Source: Septoria linicola (lineage: Eukaryota > Ascomycota > Dothideomycetes > Mycosphaerellales > Mycosphaerellaceae). From it: a stretch of DNA of 64,000 nt. Of this stretch, positions 54,953 through 64,000 are shown one piece after another. The DNA is taken from positions 1,488,001 through 1,552,000 of the forward strand of contig CP099422.1 in the NCBI GenBank assembly GCA_024114885.1, read 5' to 3'. Under the pieces are notes generated by a model that was given only the letters and a program-made list of their open reading frames with translations, did not search any database and had not been told where the DNA came from. A program made the translations under genes and the position numbers. Within the stretch, counting starts at the first letter, position 1; every line of letters begins with the position of its first letter.

Positions 54953-56445
54953 CTATCGCTTGGCCTGCTTTTGCGAACTCCTTGCGGCAATTCTCTTGAA
55001 AGTTTCGTCACTTGAGCCTTGCGTTCTCCTCTGGCTCACTCCCTGAGCATTACTGAGATTGCTGACGGGAGCGATGCTGTAAGTGCCGACACCACCTTGT
55101 ACTCTTGCTCTATTCTGTGGTCCTGGAGCTTCCAGCACTCTTTTCCTCTTCTCCGCAGCCTGAGCAGCACGATCAACCTGGCTTCCTCCCAATCGTTGAC
55201 TTGCAGCCGCAACCAATGGGTCATAACCTCTCGTCTCGACAGGCTTTGATCGTGCGTCTTTGCCCTTGTTTAGGATAACGCGTGTCCATTCTGCCACGAG
55301 GTACTCTGCTTGTCTCTTGATATCTGGCTGTGGCTGTGAAGATTTCGTGTAGAACAGCACAACTTTGCCGATAGCAGAAGCTACAAGTGCGTCCTTTCCG
55401 ATATTGAGTCTCGACAAAATGGCGAACAGCTCGCGCTGAATCTGGTAGTTTGGAAGTGCTGCATCCTGATCGGCAGGCTCGAGCATGAATCTAACAGATT
55501 CGAGAATGTTGATATCAGGATCAACGAGTTGCGACTGAATGGTATTGCGATTCATCAGCTCAACCACTTCTGGCAAGATCTTGAGCTTCTGAACAGCCAC
55601 ATCCCCGCGAGCTCGGGCCTGTGCATCGGCTTCGCAGGCTTTGGCGATGCGAGTACGCATATCGGCGATTTCCTGGTCTGCGCGCTCTTCCATATCTTGC
55701 GCGGCTTTACGGCGAGAGACACGATGTGTCTTCAAAGCCTCGTCCATCTTGGCTTCGAGTGCACGTCGGCGGCCTGTTCACGTTAGCACAACTTCCACAG
55801 CTTCGCAACTGGTATTCACTCACGCTCATCAGGAGGCAGACTCTCGAGATCGACAGGCGTCCTCTCTCTCCGCGAGCTCTGGCTGGGCTTCGATCCTTTG
55901 CCCTTGCGTGACCTCTTTCCATCCATTTCTGGGCCACCCTCAAAGTCTTCCTCGTCCTCCCCAGTGCGCCTCTTTCTGCTAGGCTTGTCGCGCTTCTTCT
56001 CCTTCTTCTTCTTTTTCCGCTCGCGCTCCGCTTCTTCTTCAGCCGTACGCTTGCGCTTGTGCACACCCAGCAGAGCCACATTGCTCTCATCCACGTCGAT
56101 GGGCTTGTCGGGAATGTTCAGCGCCGTTGCGTCGAAGTCGGCGAACTCATGCTCGTCCAGTTCTTCCAGTTCCGATTCATCGTCGTCGTCGTCCACTACC
56201 GCGCGATCTGTGTTGGCTGGGTTGCCCTCATCTCCTTCCTCGCCGTTGCCCTCTTCCGCGCCATTTGTAGGCATTTCATCAGTCGCCTCCATATCTGCGT
56301 GCGGGTCGGCCATGGGCGGTGTGCCTCCAGCGTCATTCTCCTCCTCAATATCGGGTCGCAAAGGATCGTTTGGATCATCATTGCCCTGCGGCTCGTTTTC
56401 GTAGCTGTTCACCGTCGGCGTGTCGGGCTGCTCGAGGTCCTCCAT
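54953..56445 (-). CDS. IWS1: Transcription elongation factor Iws1 (Spn1)
   Basis: Iws1/Spn1 binds Spt6 and RNA polymerase II and acts in elongation and chromatin restoration. Two exons (55824-56445 and 54953-55773, intron 50 nt) encode 480 residues. The N-terminal 210 residues are acidic and then strongly basic (ERERKKKKKEKKRDKPSRKR), disordered, with nuclear signals. The conserved TFIIS N-terminal-like domain is at about 270-400: QKLKILPEVVELMNRNTIQS, LDPDINILESVRFMLEP-type helix, LFAILSRLNIGKDALVAS, IGKVVLFYTKS and RQAEYLVAEWTRVI. The C-terminal tail is basic. The splice restores PPDER|RRALEAKMDEAL. No anomalies. Confidence 0.95.
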
Positions 56446-56700
56446 GGTGGCCGCTTACCGCTTGAAATGCGTGGATGTTCGAGGCGCGTTCAAAGACCAA
56501 TTGCAGCGATGGTCTTATATGCACGGATGAGAGAGTAGGAAGGTTGTGAAGCTGTCGTGATGAACGCGGTCGTGGCTCCTTCCTTTGACGAAAGTCGCGC
56601 CGGCAAGACCCGTCCAAAAAGTTCACTCCATCGTCACTGCCTCTACTTTCACATGTGACATCGCAACTTCCTCACAATCAACAAGAGTCAATTAATCAAG
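56446..56700. promoter_or_regulatory. Shared divergent promoter, IWS1 and TOM5
   Basis: The start codons are 255 bases apart on opposite strands. No named factor site recognised. Confidence 0.55.
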
Positions 56701-56961
56701 ATGTTCGGCGGTATGTAATGCGCGAGATCATCCGGCGAGTATAGCGTCTGACAAGATCATCAGCACCACCACAACCATCCGCGGAAGAGCTCGCCCAGCA
56801 AGAGGCATCTGCACGACAGACCATCTTCGGCATGGTCAGCATGTGCGTTGTGCTGTACTTCTGTACGACCACTCCGAAAATCTACAGTGATTGTGGACTC
56901 AGAAGCTAATGACCACCCAACAGCACCATTCGCCGTCGATGCCGTCAGCAACCTCATCTAG
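56701..56961 (+). CDS. TOM5: Tom5, small subunit of the outer-membrane translocase
   Basis: Tom5 is a tail-anchored subunit of the TOM complex that helps pass precursors into Tom40. Three tiny exons (56701-56710, 56764-56862, 56924-56961; introns 53 and 61 nt) give only 48 residues, so no single frame reveals it. The product starts MFGAPPQPSAEELAQQEASA, matching the MFGG..PS.EEL start of fungal Tom5. It then has a membrane segment (FGMVSMCVVLYFSPFAVDAV) and ends SNLI; the SP.VVD-like block at the end of the helix is typical. First exon is ten bases. All phases agree (1, 1). The size fits yeast Tom5 (50 residues). Confidence 0.88.
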
Positions 56962-57283
56962 GCAACGCGAGAGAGAGGAGAGTTGTAGAGATGTATTATA
57001 GTGTACAGTGCACAGCATGAGGCGGCGTTGATGTGGCTGTTTGATCGCGACTATGTTTACGATACAGAACATCATGTACGATATGAACACGGAGGTCGAG
57101 CACGGTTATATCCCGCTAAAGGTGGGAGAACTTGCATCAAATGCATGGCTATGACGAGAACTTCACAATATTATCGACAGTCGAGACGATGGCCTTATGA
57201 GTGGGCATTAACGTTTTGCCGTGCCTTGAAAGCATAATCTCAAGATATCCATCAAGGCTGAAGCCCTGACCATGCTCGCAGCT
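56962..57283. other. Spacer between convergent genes
   Basis: About 320 bases between the TOM5 and MetE-like stop codons, nothing recognised. Confidence 0.4.
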
Positions 57284-58372
57284 CTAACTTCTCGCTAATA
57301 CCGTACTGTAGGTCTCCATGACACTCTCTAAATCGTCCTTCGTACTTCTTCCCAGCCCACATGCTGTGCTAACGCCAAACTTATCAACCAGCTTGCCAGC
57401 CATTTCGGTCCTCCTTGTTGTCCCGTCGAGATCACCAGCGTGGACTAGACCTAATACCAGCTCCGTCCAGTCCCAATTGATTCTGCCGAGTGCTCCGAAG
57501 AAGTCTTCCTCCTCGACCCACTTTGGTACTGGCATGTGCACCCACTTCAGTCTTCGCTCGCTCATATCAAGCCAACTCTTGACGCCCTCCACGAGATCAA
57601 CCATCAGCTCCATATTTGTCGGCTCCAGGAAATGCTGATTGCCTTGATTGCCGTAGCACACATGCAACCCAACATCCACTCCATCTCTTACCTGTCCAAT
57701 ACACTCCTCGAGCCTCTCAACTATCCCATCTAGCACTCCCGTTCCCTCCCACTACTTCGCAACGTCGATATTCACACCTGACCTGAGGGGAAAACCACGT
57801 CCTTCAAGCATACACATTTCCATCGGAACATCCCACTGAATGGCTAACTCCTCCCTCGGCACAGCATCTTGTATTCGGTCCAATGCACGAAACAGCGAAG
57901 CTTTGTAAACCTGCTCATACAAAACTTGCATATCGCTCCTCACGAAGCACGTCACAACACTCAGTGGACTGGGTAAACCAACCAAGAACTTGACATCTTT
58001 CTTCACGACACCTTCCTCTTTCAACGCCTTAAACACTTGATACGATTCAATCGCAGCAGTATCATAGTCCGTCTGCACACCACCTTCTGACTCAATCTGT
58101 TTGATAATGTTCTGCTTGTCTTCATCGCTTAGCTCGAGATGAACAGGTGAAGCTCCAAAAACTTCTCGAATTGCTGGCAAAAGGACTTCAAGATGTTTAC
58201 TGATTCGAGCCGGCGAGCCCTGCGAGCGAACGAAGTTTTGGCGTTCGCCTAGCTCGCCATCTGGAAGGCGAGACAATGGTAGGCTTGAGGAAGCTAGTGT
58301 CCGGAAGACTTCTGTGTTGGAGGAAAGCGGTATGGAGCCTATGAAGTGGCAGCTTGAGATTTTTGGTATCAT
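57284..58372 (-). pseudogene. Cobalamin-independent methionine synthase-like (UROD/MetE fold) gene with in-frame TAG
   Basis: This group of small fungal proteins has the MetE C-terminal barrel; the reaction is not established. The frame runs from MIPKISSCHFIGSIPLSS to STACGLGRSTKDDL over 1089 bases, interrupted only by TAG at 57752-57754. Upstream motifs include RLPDGELGERQNF, FLVGLPSPLSVVTCFV and IQWDVPMEMCMLEGRGFPL; downstream are GLHVCYGNQGNQHFLEP, WVHMPVP and ACGLGR. Cys, His and Cys in the last three could bind zinc as in MetE. In this family the stop lies in a loop; ...VAK*WEGTG suggests TGG became TAG. A 48-nt intron GTGTGA..TGCTAG (about 57734-57781) could also remove the TAG in frame, but would leave the loop much shorter than usual. 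Confidence 0.68.
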
Positions 58373-58618
58373 TGCGGGAGATATGAAGCAGGCCGAGTGT
58401 GCTTGTTGTTTGTTGTTGGGTTCATATAAGTTATGTATGGCACTGCCCTGTGATCAGTATCTAGATGTGGATCTGCCAAGCTAGGCCTGCAGAAATCCTT
58501 CTGGGGCTAATGTGGACTGTCTAGCTATAGCTCAAGCTTCGGATCTTTTTCGAACGCTGGTGGCATCTCAAGCGTAGTCGTGAGCCAGGGCGGCGGCATA
58601 ATTCTCGAAGAAGGCCTT

Positions 58619-59435
58619 TCAGTCCTTCCTTTCTGCGATCGCCCACCAATTATCCTTCTCATAGCCAGCCTCGACTACCTTTCCTCCGGCCATTCCCACA
58701 TCATCTTCCACTTCTCCCTTCCTATATAGATGGTAGTAGCGGTTGAACGTCTGATCAGCTTCACCCTTTGTCTTTTTCACCCAGGGCACCATGACATCCT
58801 GATCCATGCCTTCATGCCAGCCTCTCCTACTTCCATCCTGCTCCAGAGCCCAGCAATACACCAGAGCTTTGCCTCCAGGTTTCAAAGTCTCGAGGATAGC
58901 TCTCACAGCTTCGACTCTCCTTTCTGGTGTAGAAAGATGATGCACCACTGCGATGCTGATTGCAAAATCAAAGTGTCCTAGCTGGTGAGGTAGATCGAGA
59001 ATATCTGCTACGCAAACAGAATGGGGTTGATGCTGAGAGGCTATGGAGACGAGATTTGTGGATCTGTGAGGCGGACTTACCGTATCAGCCTTGCTGTTTG
59101 CTATTGCTGATGGAAGGGGAGCTACTGGTGGTGGGAGGGACGGACCGGTCAGAGCCTATGATGAAGATGTCTGGATTGACGGCGAGGTATTTGCCGTTGC
59201 CGCAGCCCACGTCGAGACCTATAGAGCCGGAGGGGAGGGACTTGAGGAAGCGTTCTATGATGGGCCAGGGCTTAAGACGTGTTAGTGTCGATGAGACTTA
59301 GCTACGCAGAGGAAGAAATACCTTATAGCGAGTCGAGGAGAAGTGGGACGCGATCTGTTCGTACACAGCATGCACATGCTCTTCTTCATAGATCTCGCCA
59401 TGCTGTTCGACTTGCTTTTGATCTTCTGTTAACAT
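58619..59435 (-). CDS. TRM9: tRNA wobble-uridine methyltransferase Trm9
   Basis: Trm9 with Trm112 methylates cm5U34 to mcm5U34 in certain tRNAs, using S-adenosylmethionine. Three exons (59322-59435, 59146-59270, 58619-59063; introns 51 and 82 nt) give 227 residues. The N-terminus HGEIYEEEHVHAVYEQIASH is characteristic (family EYVHxVYxxIAxHFSxTRYK). SAM motif I is GLDVGCGNGKYL, followed by IIGSDRSTNLVSIAS across the second splice. Next comes VADILDLPH, then FDFAISIAVVHHLSTPERR and GGKALVYCWALEQ, all diagnostic for Trm9. The second intron has a less usual GTCCGT donor but restores SDRS. The end NWWAIAERKD also fits. Confidence 0.93.
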
Positions 59436-59689
59436 TGTGTTAAAGACATTGCATGACTTTGTTGCTGGTTGAAGAGCTAGTTAGAGATTGCTTGCCACCA
59501 CTTTTGCACGCAAGCTTGGCAGAAGATCGCAACGCGACTTTCACGCGTATTTTTACACTTCGTGCAATCACTCGTACAATCGCTGGCGATGTTTGAAAGG
59601 CAGCATGCGCTTTGGCAGACAGGAAGGCGCGAGATAAGACAATGGCAGCTGCGCTTGTCTCGCCACCACCATCTAACTAGGAATCTCAA

Positions 59690-60609
59690 CTATCCAAGAA
59701 GTGGTGCAGCTTCTGCGACGCCCCTAGTCACTTCGTCATGTCGTCTCGCGACCAGGAACAATCCACCTCGCACAAAGGCGAAGATCACATTCGCGACAGT
59801 CGCCCAGCCTATCATCTGGTACCATACCAATAGCTTTGTCCAAGCCGAGTATCGTGGCTGGCCGGGCTCGGCGTAGAACCCGCCACGCGGAATCCTCAGT
59901 CTGAAGAACCAGGCAACGCCCACGACAAAGAACACTGCAGATTGTACTCTGAGACCCTGGACGCTGAGCGATGCTGTTCCTGTCTCCGACCTCATAGCCC
60001 GCGCCTGGAACAAGAAGGCTACTATGGCAAGTATGTGCACAACAGGGTTGACGTACATGATGTGCATGCCGAGAAACATGGCCCGAACCCAGTCAGCATA
60101 AAGCACATCTCCTAGTATGACCTCATACACGATGATGGCGAGCGTTCCCGACAGGTATGCGGCATATATCACAACAGAAGCACCTTTCTGGACAATCCCG
60201 GACGAAGAGAACGACACAACCAGGAAAAAGCTAGCCAAGTAATGTCAGCACTACCCCCTGCGGAGCTGACTTGACTCACGTTGCCAGATGACCTATCCAG
60301 ACCACAACGAATTGCACCACGTTCAGCCAGTCGTCGAAGTTTGCCTTGGGTTGGTGGTGCATGAAGCTCTCGGGCTCGACCAGAATTCCGTGTAATCCGA
60401 TTGTCAGTTGCTGTGTGGCAGATATCAAGTTGACCAGGACGTATACATTCGACAGTCTATCAGTGGATCGAGACGACCATAAGAGTTGAAGCTGCGGTAC
60501 AAATGACCACGAGCTTGCGACGATGAGCACCCTAGTGCATGGCTCAGCTGAATGTCATTTGCTCAAAAGGAAATATATACACTGCGAGAGTCTTTGCTGC
60601 CATTGTCAT
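59690..60609 (-). CDS. PQ-loop-like seven-helix membrane protein
   Basis: Three exons (60581-60609, 60280-60531, 59690-60230; introns 49 and 49 nt) give 273 residues. The first exon supplies only MTMAAKTLAV. Helix 1 ends in SFVPQLQLLWSSRSTDRLSN, a PQ-loop motif as found in lysosomal/vacuolar amino-acid exporters (Ypq1, cystinosin) and KDEL-receptor-like proteins. About six further hydrophobic segments follow, including VVQFVVVWIGHLATFFLVVS, SVVIYAAYLSGTLAIIVYEV and VQSAVFFVVGVAWFF. A second PQ motif is not obvious, so a transport role is an inference. The cytosolic tail ends in AEAAPLLG, a dileucine-like ending that could direct it to the vacuole. The exact family is uncertain. Confidence 0.78.
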
Positions 60610-61164
60610 GCCTGCTGAAATGTGCCGTGCATCAACGATTGACCTTTGAGGCCAGAGTCGAGAGACATATATAAGTCCGCATCCGTGGCATGATTGGCTC
60701 ATCTGGATCCACATTTAGGCACGACAAGTGAAACGCGGAACAACACATATGCAACTTCGCCACATGCACGCCGCACAACGACTGACCGATCCTTCGATTC
60801 CCGGTCGTGTCTCGTGGTAGCCTCATAGACCAAGCTCAATGTACGAAAACAAGGCCCCGGTATGTGAAGGGACCCCAAGTTTTTGCTGATTTCCAGGTGG
60901 TTATGTAGCACGTCACGCACAGCAGGCATAGCGGATACCGCACACCAAAGCAGACTGTCATCAGAACCATGCCACTTACACGCAGGCTGGACTTGCTATC
61001 GCCGAAACACAAAGTCTGCTGAGTGAACAAAGGCTGACAGGGCTGTGAGTTTGACTATTCAGATCCCATGCTAAAATGGGTAGACAGTAGACTGGTTCTG
61101 AAAGGGGTCGGCTCCATTGACTTGATGACAGATCTGCTGATGAAACACGACTACATCAGTCCTC
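60610..61164. other. Spacer, nothing recognised
   Basis: About 550 bases between two minus-strand genes, no gene seen. A TATATAAG run at about 60668-60675 lies about 60 bases upstream of the PQ-loop start codon and could be its TATA box. Confidence 0.4.
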
Positions 61165-63520
61165 TTAAGTCGCCAAGGTGTTCCCAGCAACTTCAATCGC
61201 CATCCTCGTCTTCTCTAGATACTCCTCTGCCACAGCCCAATCTTCCGCATCGACCGCCTCTGTGATACCTGGGAACGTGACGGGCGCATACCCAGTATCC
61301 AAGCCTGGCGCGAAGATCAAATGTTGGTAGAACTCCCTGTCAGGCAGACCACCTTGGCTTGTGAAGCCTCTCTGGAAGTCGCGGTACTTGGCATTTACCA
61401 CTGCCAAAAGCTCGGAGTCATTGGTTGCAAGAGCAGTCTGAGCGAGATCTGCGGCTTCTTGTGCTTGAGTACGGAAGGTCGAGACAGCAGATTCCAGGAT
61501 GGAGACGTCAAAGTCGGTTCGAGAGGAGTTGCCAATTGTATACAGTAGGCTCTGGTAGTACTTATTCATTTCGTCTGCGTAGTTCAGCGGCTCCAGTGGG
61601 AGAAGGTCGTCAGAAGCGAGGTGATAAGCTAAAAGAGCAAGGTATTGTCCTATAGTCTAATGTCAGCTCCAAAAGTGTGCACTGTGCAACGTTTACTGCT
61701 TACCCATTGACTTATGAGCCAGGAAGCCCGGATCGCCGAACTTCGTCATCCAGTCGTAGCTGTCGAAGTTGCTATGATAGTGCCAGACTGGATCATTTGG
61801 ACCTCCGCCCGAGCCCATGTCGATAGCTGCAACACCCCGATGCACAAAGCTCGTATAGTCACTGCCAGAACCAAGGACGCCAATTGCACCGTTCGTATCA
61901 TATTCCCAAATTTCGTACATGGTAGAGTTTCCTTCAATAGCAGGCCACAGTACTTTCTTCATGATGTCTTGAGCGATTCGATGCAGCTCTGGCGTGGCCG
62001 ATATATCAGGATGGCTCCCTGATACTGCTACGTCGATGTTGAGGTTCGCGATGACAGAGTTCTTGATCCACGGGATGTATTCCTCGACCCACTCAGTTGA
62101 CCCTATTCTATGTCAGTATCTGCTTCTCCAGCCAAGCTAGCCACACCACTCACCGATAAGTCCATACTCTTCTGCGTCCCACGAAGCCAACACAATAGTC
62201 CTCTTCGGCTTCCAGCCCTGCTTGAGCAGTTTGCCGAAGACCCTTCCCAGCTCAACAATGACAGCGGTACCAGAGTTCGGATCAGCCGCGCCGCCGATAA
62301 TCCAAGCATCGCGATGGTTGCCAATGACGATGGCCTCGTCTGAGCTTGTGCCGTTAATGATGCCAATAGCGTTCCAGATATCGGTATAGTAGTCCTCCAT
62401 CTCATTCCTTAGATTGAGCTTCACGCCAGGCGCAGGGCCAGTAGCGTAAGTGGCATTCAAAGCTCCCACCCACTTCGTTCTGTTGACCTCACTTCCTGGA
62501 GTACCAGATCCATCTAGAGCAGCAAGGATAGGCTGGGCATCTTCGTATGAGATTGGTAAGCTGGGGATCTTGGGCAGCACGATGTCTGTGTCGGCACGTG
62601 GGGAGTCCTTCTTCGATGGATAGCCGGGTGTCGTCGGATCTCCGACGTAAGTGCTGAAGAACTGCACAGAACCTCTTTGTACTGCAGTTGGGTTTCGTGC
62701 TGGACCATCTGGGTATGCTGCGTAGCCATTGGCAATTGTGATGTTACCATCGTCTCCAGGATCTGTGAAGATCACAGTGCCGATCATGCCGTATTCCTGC
62801 GAATTCTTGACCTTGAGACCACGGAGGGGCCCTGGCATGCAAGTCAGCAGGTGCCGTAGATCTGAGGACCTCCAATGTACTCACCTCCATACCTCGCCAA
62901 CGCGATCTTGCCTTCTAGCGGCACACCAAGCTCAACGAGCCTTTCAAAATCAACTTGCTGACCTCTGCCGACATAAACATACTCAGCAGTCACATCTCCA
63001 TTTGCAGAAAAGCCATGGAAAGTCGGGATTCTATCAGGATAGCTGGAAGTTGAATCCTCTTGCAGCACAGCTTCTTCCAGCGACGGAGTGAATGTAGTCC
63101 CGTTCGGCCACGTCAAAATTAGTGATCTGCTGACCGGATAATTGAGATAGACATGGTAGTTATCGAGACGTGTGGTCAATCCAGCCTCTGCCCAGCGATC
63201 TGCGGTCCACTGTGCTTGTGATTCGTTTTTACCGCCGATGTGATTGCCTGTGTGCAAGACAGATGTGTCAGAAGAAGCTGTATAACGCGCAAGCCATGGC
63301 GTGTCTGGATACCATGAGTGTAGTAATAGCTCCAGTCGGAGATACTGTTGCTGTCGAAAGAGTCGACAATGAACTGCTCATCGGCGCTGAGCTCTGCTCG
63401 TGGGGTCACCGATCGCTTCTTCAGGCCGTGATTGTGGAACTCGCGTTCGCGTAGACACGCGTGACTTATCGGCAGCAAAGCCAACGCTGTTAGAGCGACG
63501 GCGAGCTTGATCGCAGCCAT
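61165..63520 (-). CDS. Secreted M28 metallopeptidase, glutamate carboxypeptidase II-like
   Basis: A di-zinc exopeptidase removing C-terminal residues (in animals glutamate) from peptides outside the cell or in the vacuole. Five introns-separated parts (63313-63520, 62885-63247, 62154-62831, 61704-62102, 61165-61649; introns 65, 53, 51, 54 nt) give 710 residues. A signal peptide MAAIKLAVALTALALLPISH is present. The PA domain lies at about 130-290 (GKIALARYGGPLRGLKVKN). Zinc-site motifs are IGNHRDAWIIGG, DPNSGTAVIVELGR, SWDAEEYGLIGSTEW with the catalytic Glu pair, and the final His in WHYHSNFDSYDW. The helical dimerisation domain closes the protein. Start 63520 is used because the upstream codon is TTG. 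A TATATA run at 63573-63578 lies about 55 bases upstream. Confidence 0.94.
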
Positions 63521-64000
63521 AGTCAATATTCACTTGCAATCTCCAGTACCTTGATGGCGTATAATAAGCACAATATATACTCGCTGCTTCGTGCTCGCAT
63601 CCAAGAATGAAAATTCCGACCGGCTATCGCTTGGTAACAAGGATCATTGTAGCGACGTTGCTGTAGTTGCTTGGCATCGGGTTTGAGCTGTTATGGCAAG
63701 GTTCGATGTGGTATCTTCGGCATCTGGCAGGATTCGTGAGACTACCACTTGCCTTTCGAGGAATGGTTGCCTAGACGCACTGCATACTCTGCTTGTCCGC
63801 CTACGACTTTGCTATCAGCGTCAGTTTCAGTTGCAGCTCCAGCTTCAGTTGCAGCTCATGTGCATGAAATATGGGGAGCTGATATGCGGGCAATATAAGC
63901 GTACATTGCTGGGCCTGAAGCTTCGAGAGCTTGTGAGCGCTGCGTTCTTTCGCACTGCACCGTCTGCTCTGTCTCGCCACAAACCACCACGGCAAGGCTA
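63521..64000. other. Upstream region of the M28 peptidase gene
   Basis: About 480 bases to the window edge. It holds the TATATA run noted for the peptidase and a 14-base direct repeat TTCAGTTGCAGCTC at 63826-63839 and 63844-63857. No gene supported. Confidence 0.45.

Noticed and set aside
1..64000. tRNA, rRNA or CRISPR features
   Set aside because: No box A/box B pair with a cloverleaf, no rRNA core sequence and no regularly spaced repeats were found by reading.

Overview
The window reads as nuclear DNA of a filamentous ascomycete. The protein families (GYF/Smy2, Rpc53, Yme2, Cwc21, Tom5, TOK1, PARP with WGR domain, short Unc104-like kinesin) are fungal. Introns are short (mostly 48-80 nt), with GT..AG ends and CTGAC/CTAAC-like branch sites, and one repeat carries a RIP-like composition. 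Protein style suggests a dothideomycete, perhaps near Mycosphaerellales, but I cannot name a species. No viral, plasmid or organellar sequence, CRISPR array, rRNA or tRNA gene was seen. I found about 30 protein-coding loci on both strands, most of which needed introns to be placed by hand.

Layout. 0-5 kb: a GYF-domain gene running off the left edge and a Met-rich low-complexity protein gene. 5-7.3 kb: a gene-poor stretch with a 475-bp hAT-like MITE (perfect 14-bp inverted ends, 8-bp target duplication) and a CTT microsatellite. 7.3-15 kb: an OPT oligopeptide transporter, a secreted heme-thiolate peroxidase, a frameshifted unknown gene, a sideroflexin. 15-22 kb: a four-helix membrane protein, an intracellular GH13 alpha-amylase, the mitochondrial phosphate carrier, a small secreted cysteine-rich protein. 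22-25 kb: gene-poor. 25-33 kb: an Arg/Pro-rich coiled-coil protein, RNA polymerase III subunit Rpc53, a short kinesin, an AMP-forming acyl-activating enzyme. 33-36 kb: a pair of related single-pass membrane proteins, one intact and one broken. 36-49 kb: housekeeping genes (CWC21, CDC123, YME2, a DUF1993 gene, a BRCT-less PARP, an F-box protein, a membrane-anchored MOSC protein). 49-54 kb: an unknown gene with a doubtful frame and a TOK1-type potassium channel gene with a nonsense codon. 55-64 kb: IWS1, a 48-residue Tom5 gene in three exons, a MetE-like gene with an in-frame stop, TRM9, a PQ-loop membrane protein and a secreted M28 peptidase resembling glutamate carboxypeptidase II.

How the genes relate. 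There is no obvious biosynthetic cluster; this is ordinary euchromatin with divergent housekeeping pairs sharing short promoters (RPC53/kinesin, CWC21/CDC123, PARP/F-box, IWS1/TOM5). Nutrient acquisition is represented by the OPT transporter, the secreted peptidase and the amylase; mitochondrial biology by the phosphate carrier, sideroflexin, Yme2 and Tom5; gene expression by Rpc53, Cwc21, Cdc123, Iws1 and Trm9. The most notable pattern is a set of four to five disrupted genes among intact ones: TOK1 (TAG where a conserved Gln codon is expected, plus an altered first pore filter), the MetE-like gene, the second membrane protein of the 33-36 kb pair, the 12-kb gene and possibly the 50-kb gene.
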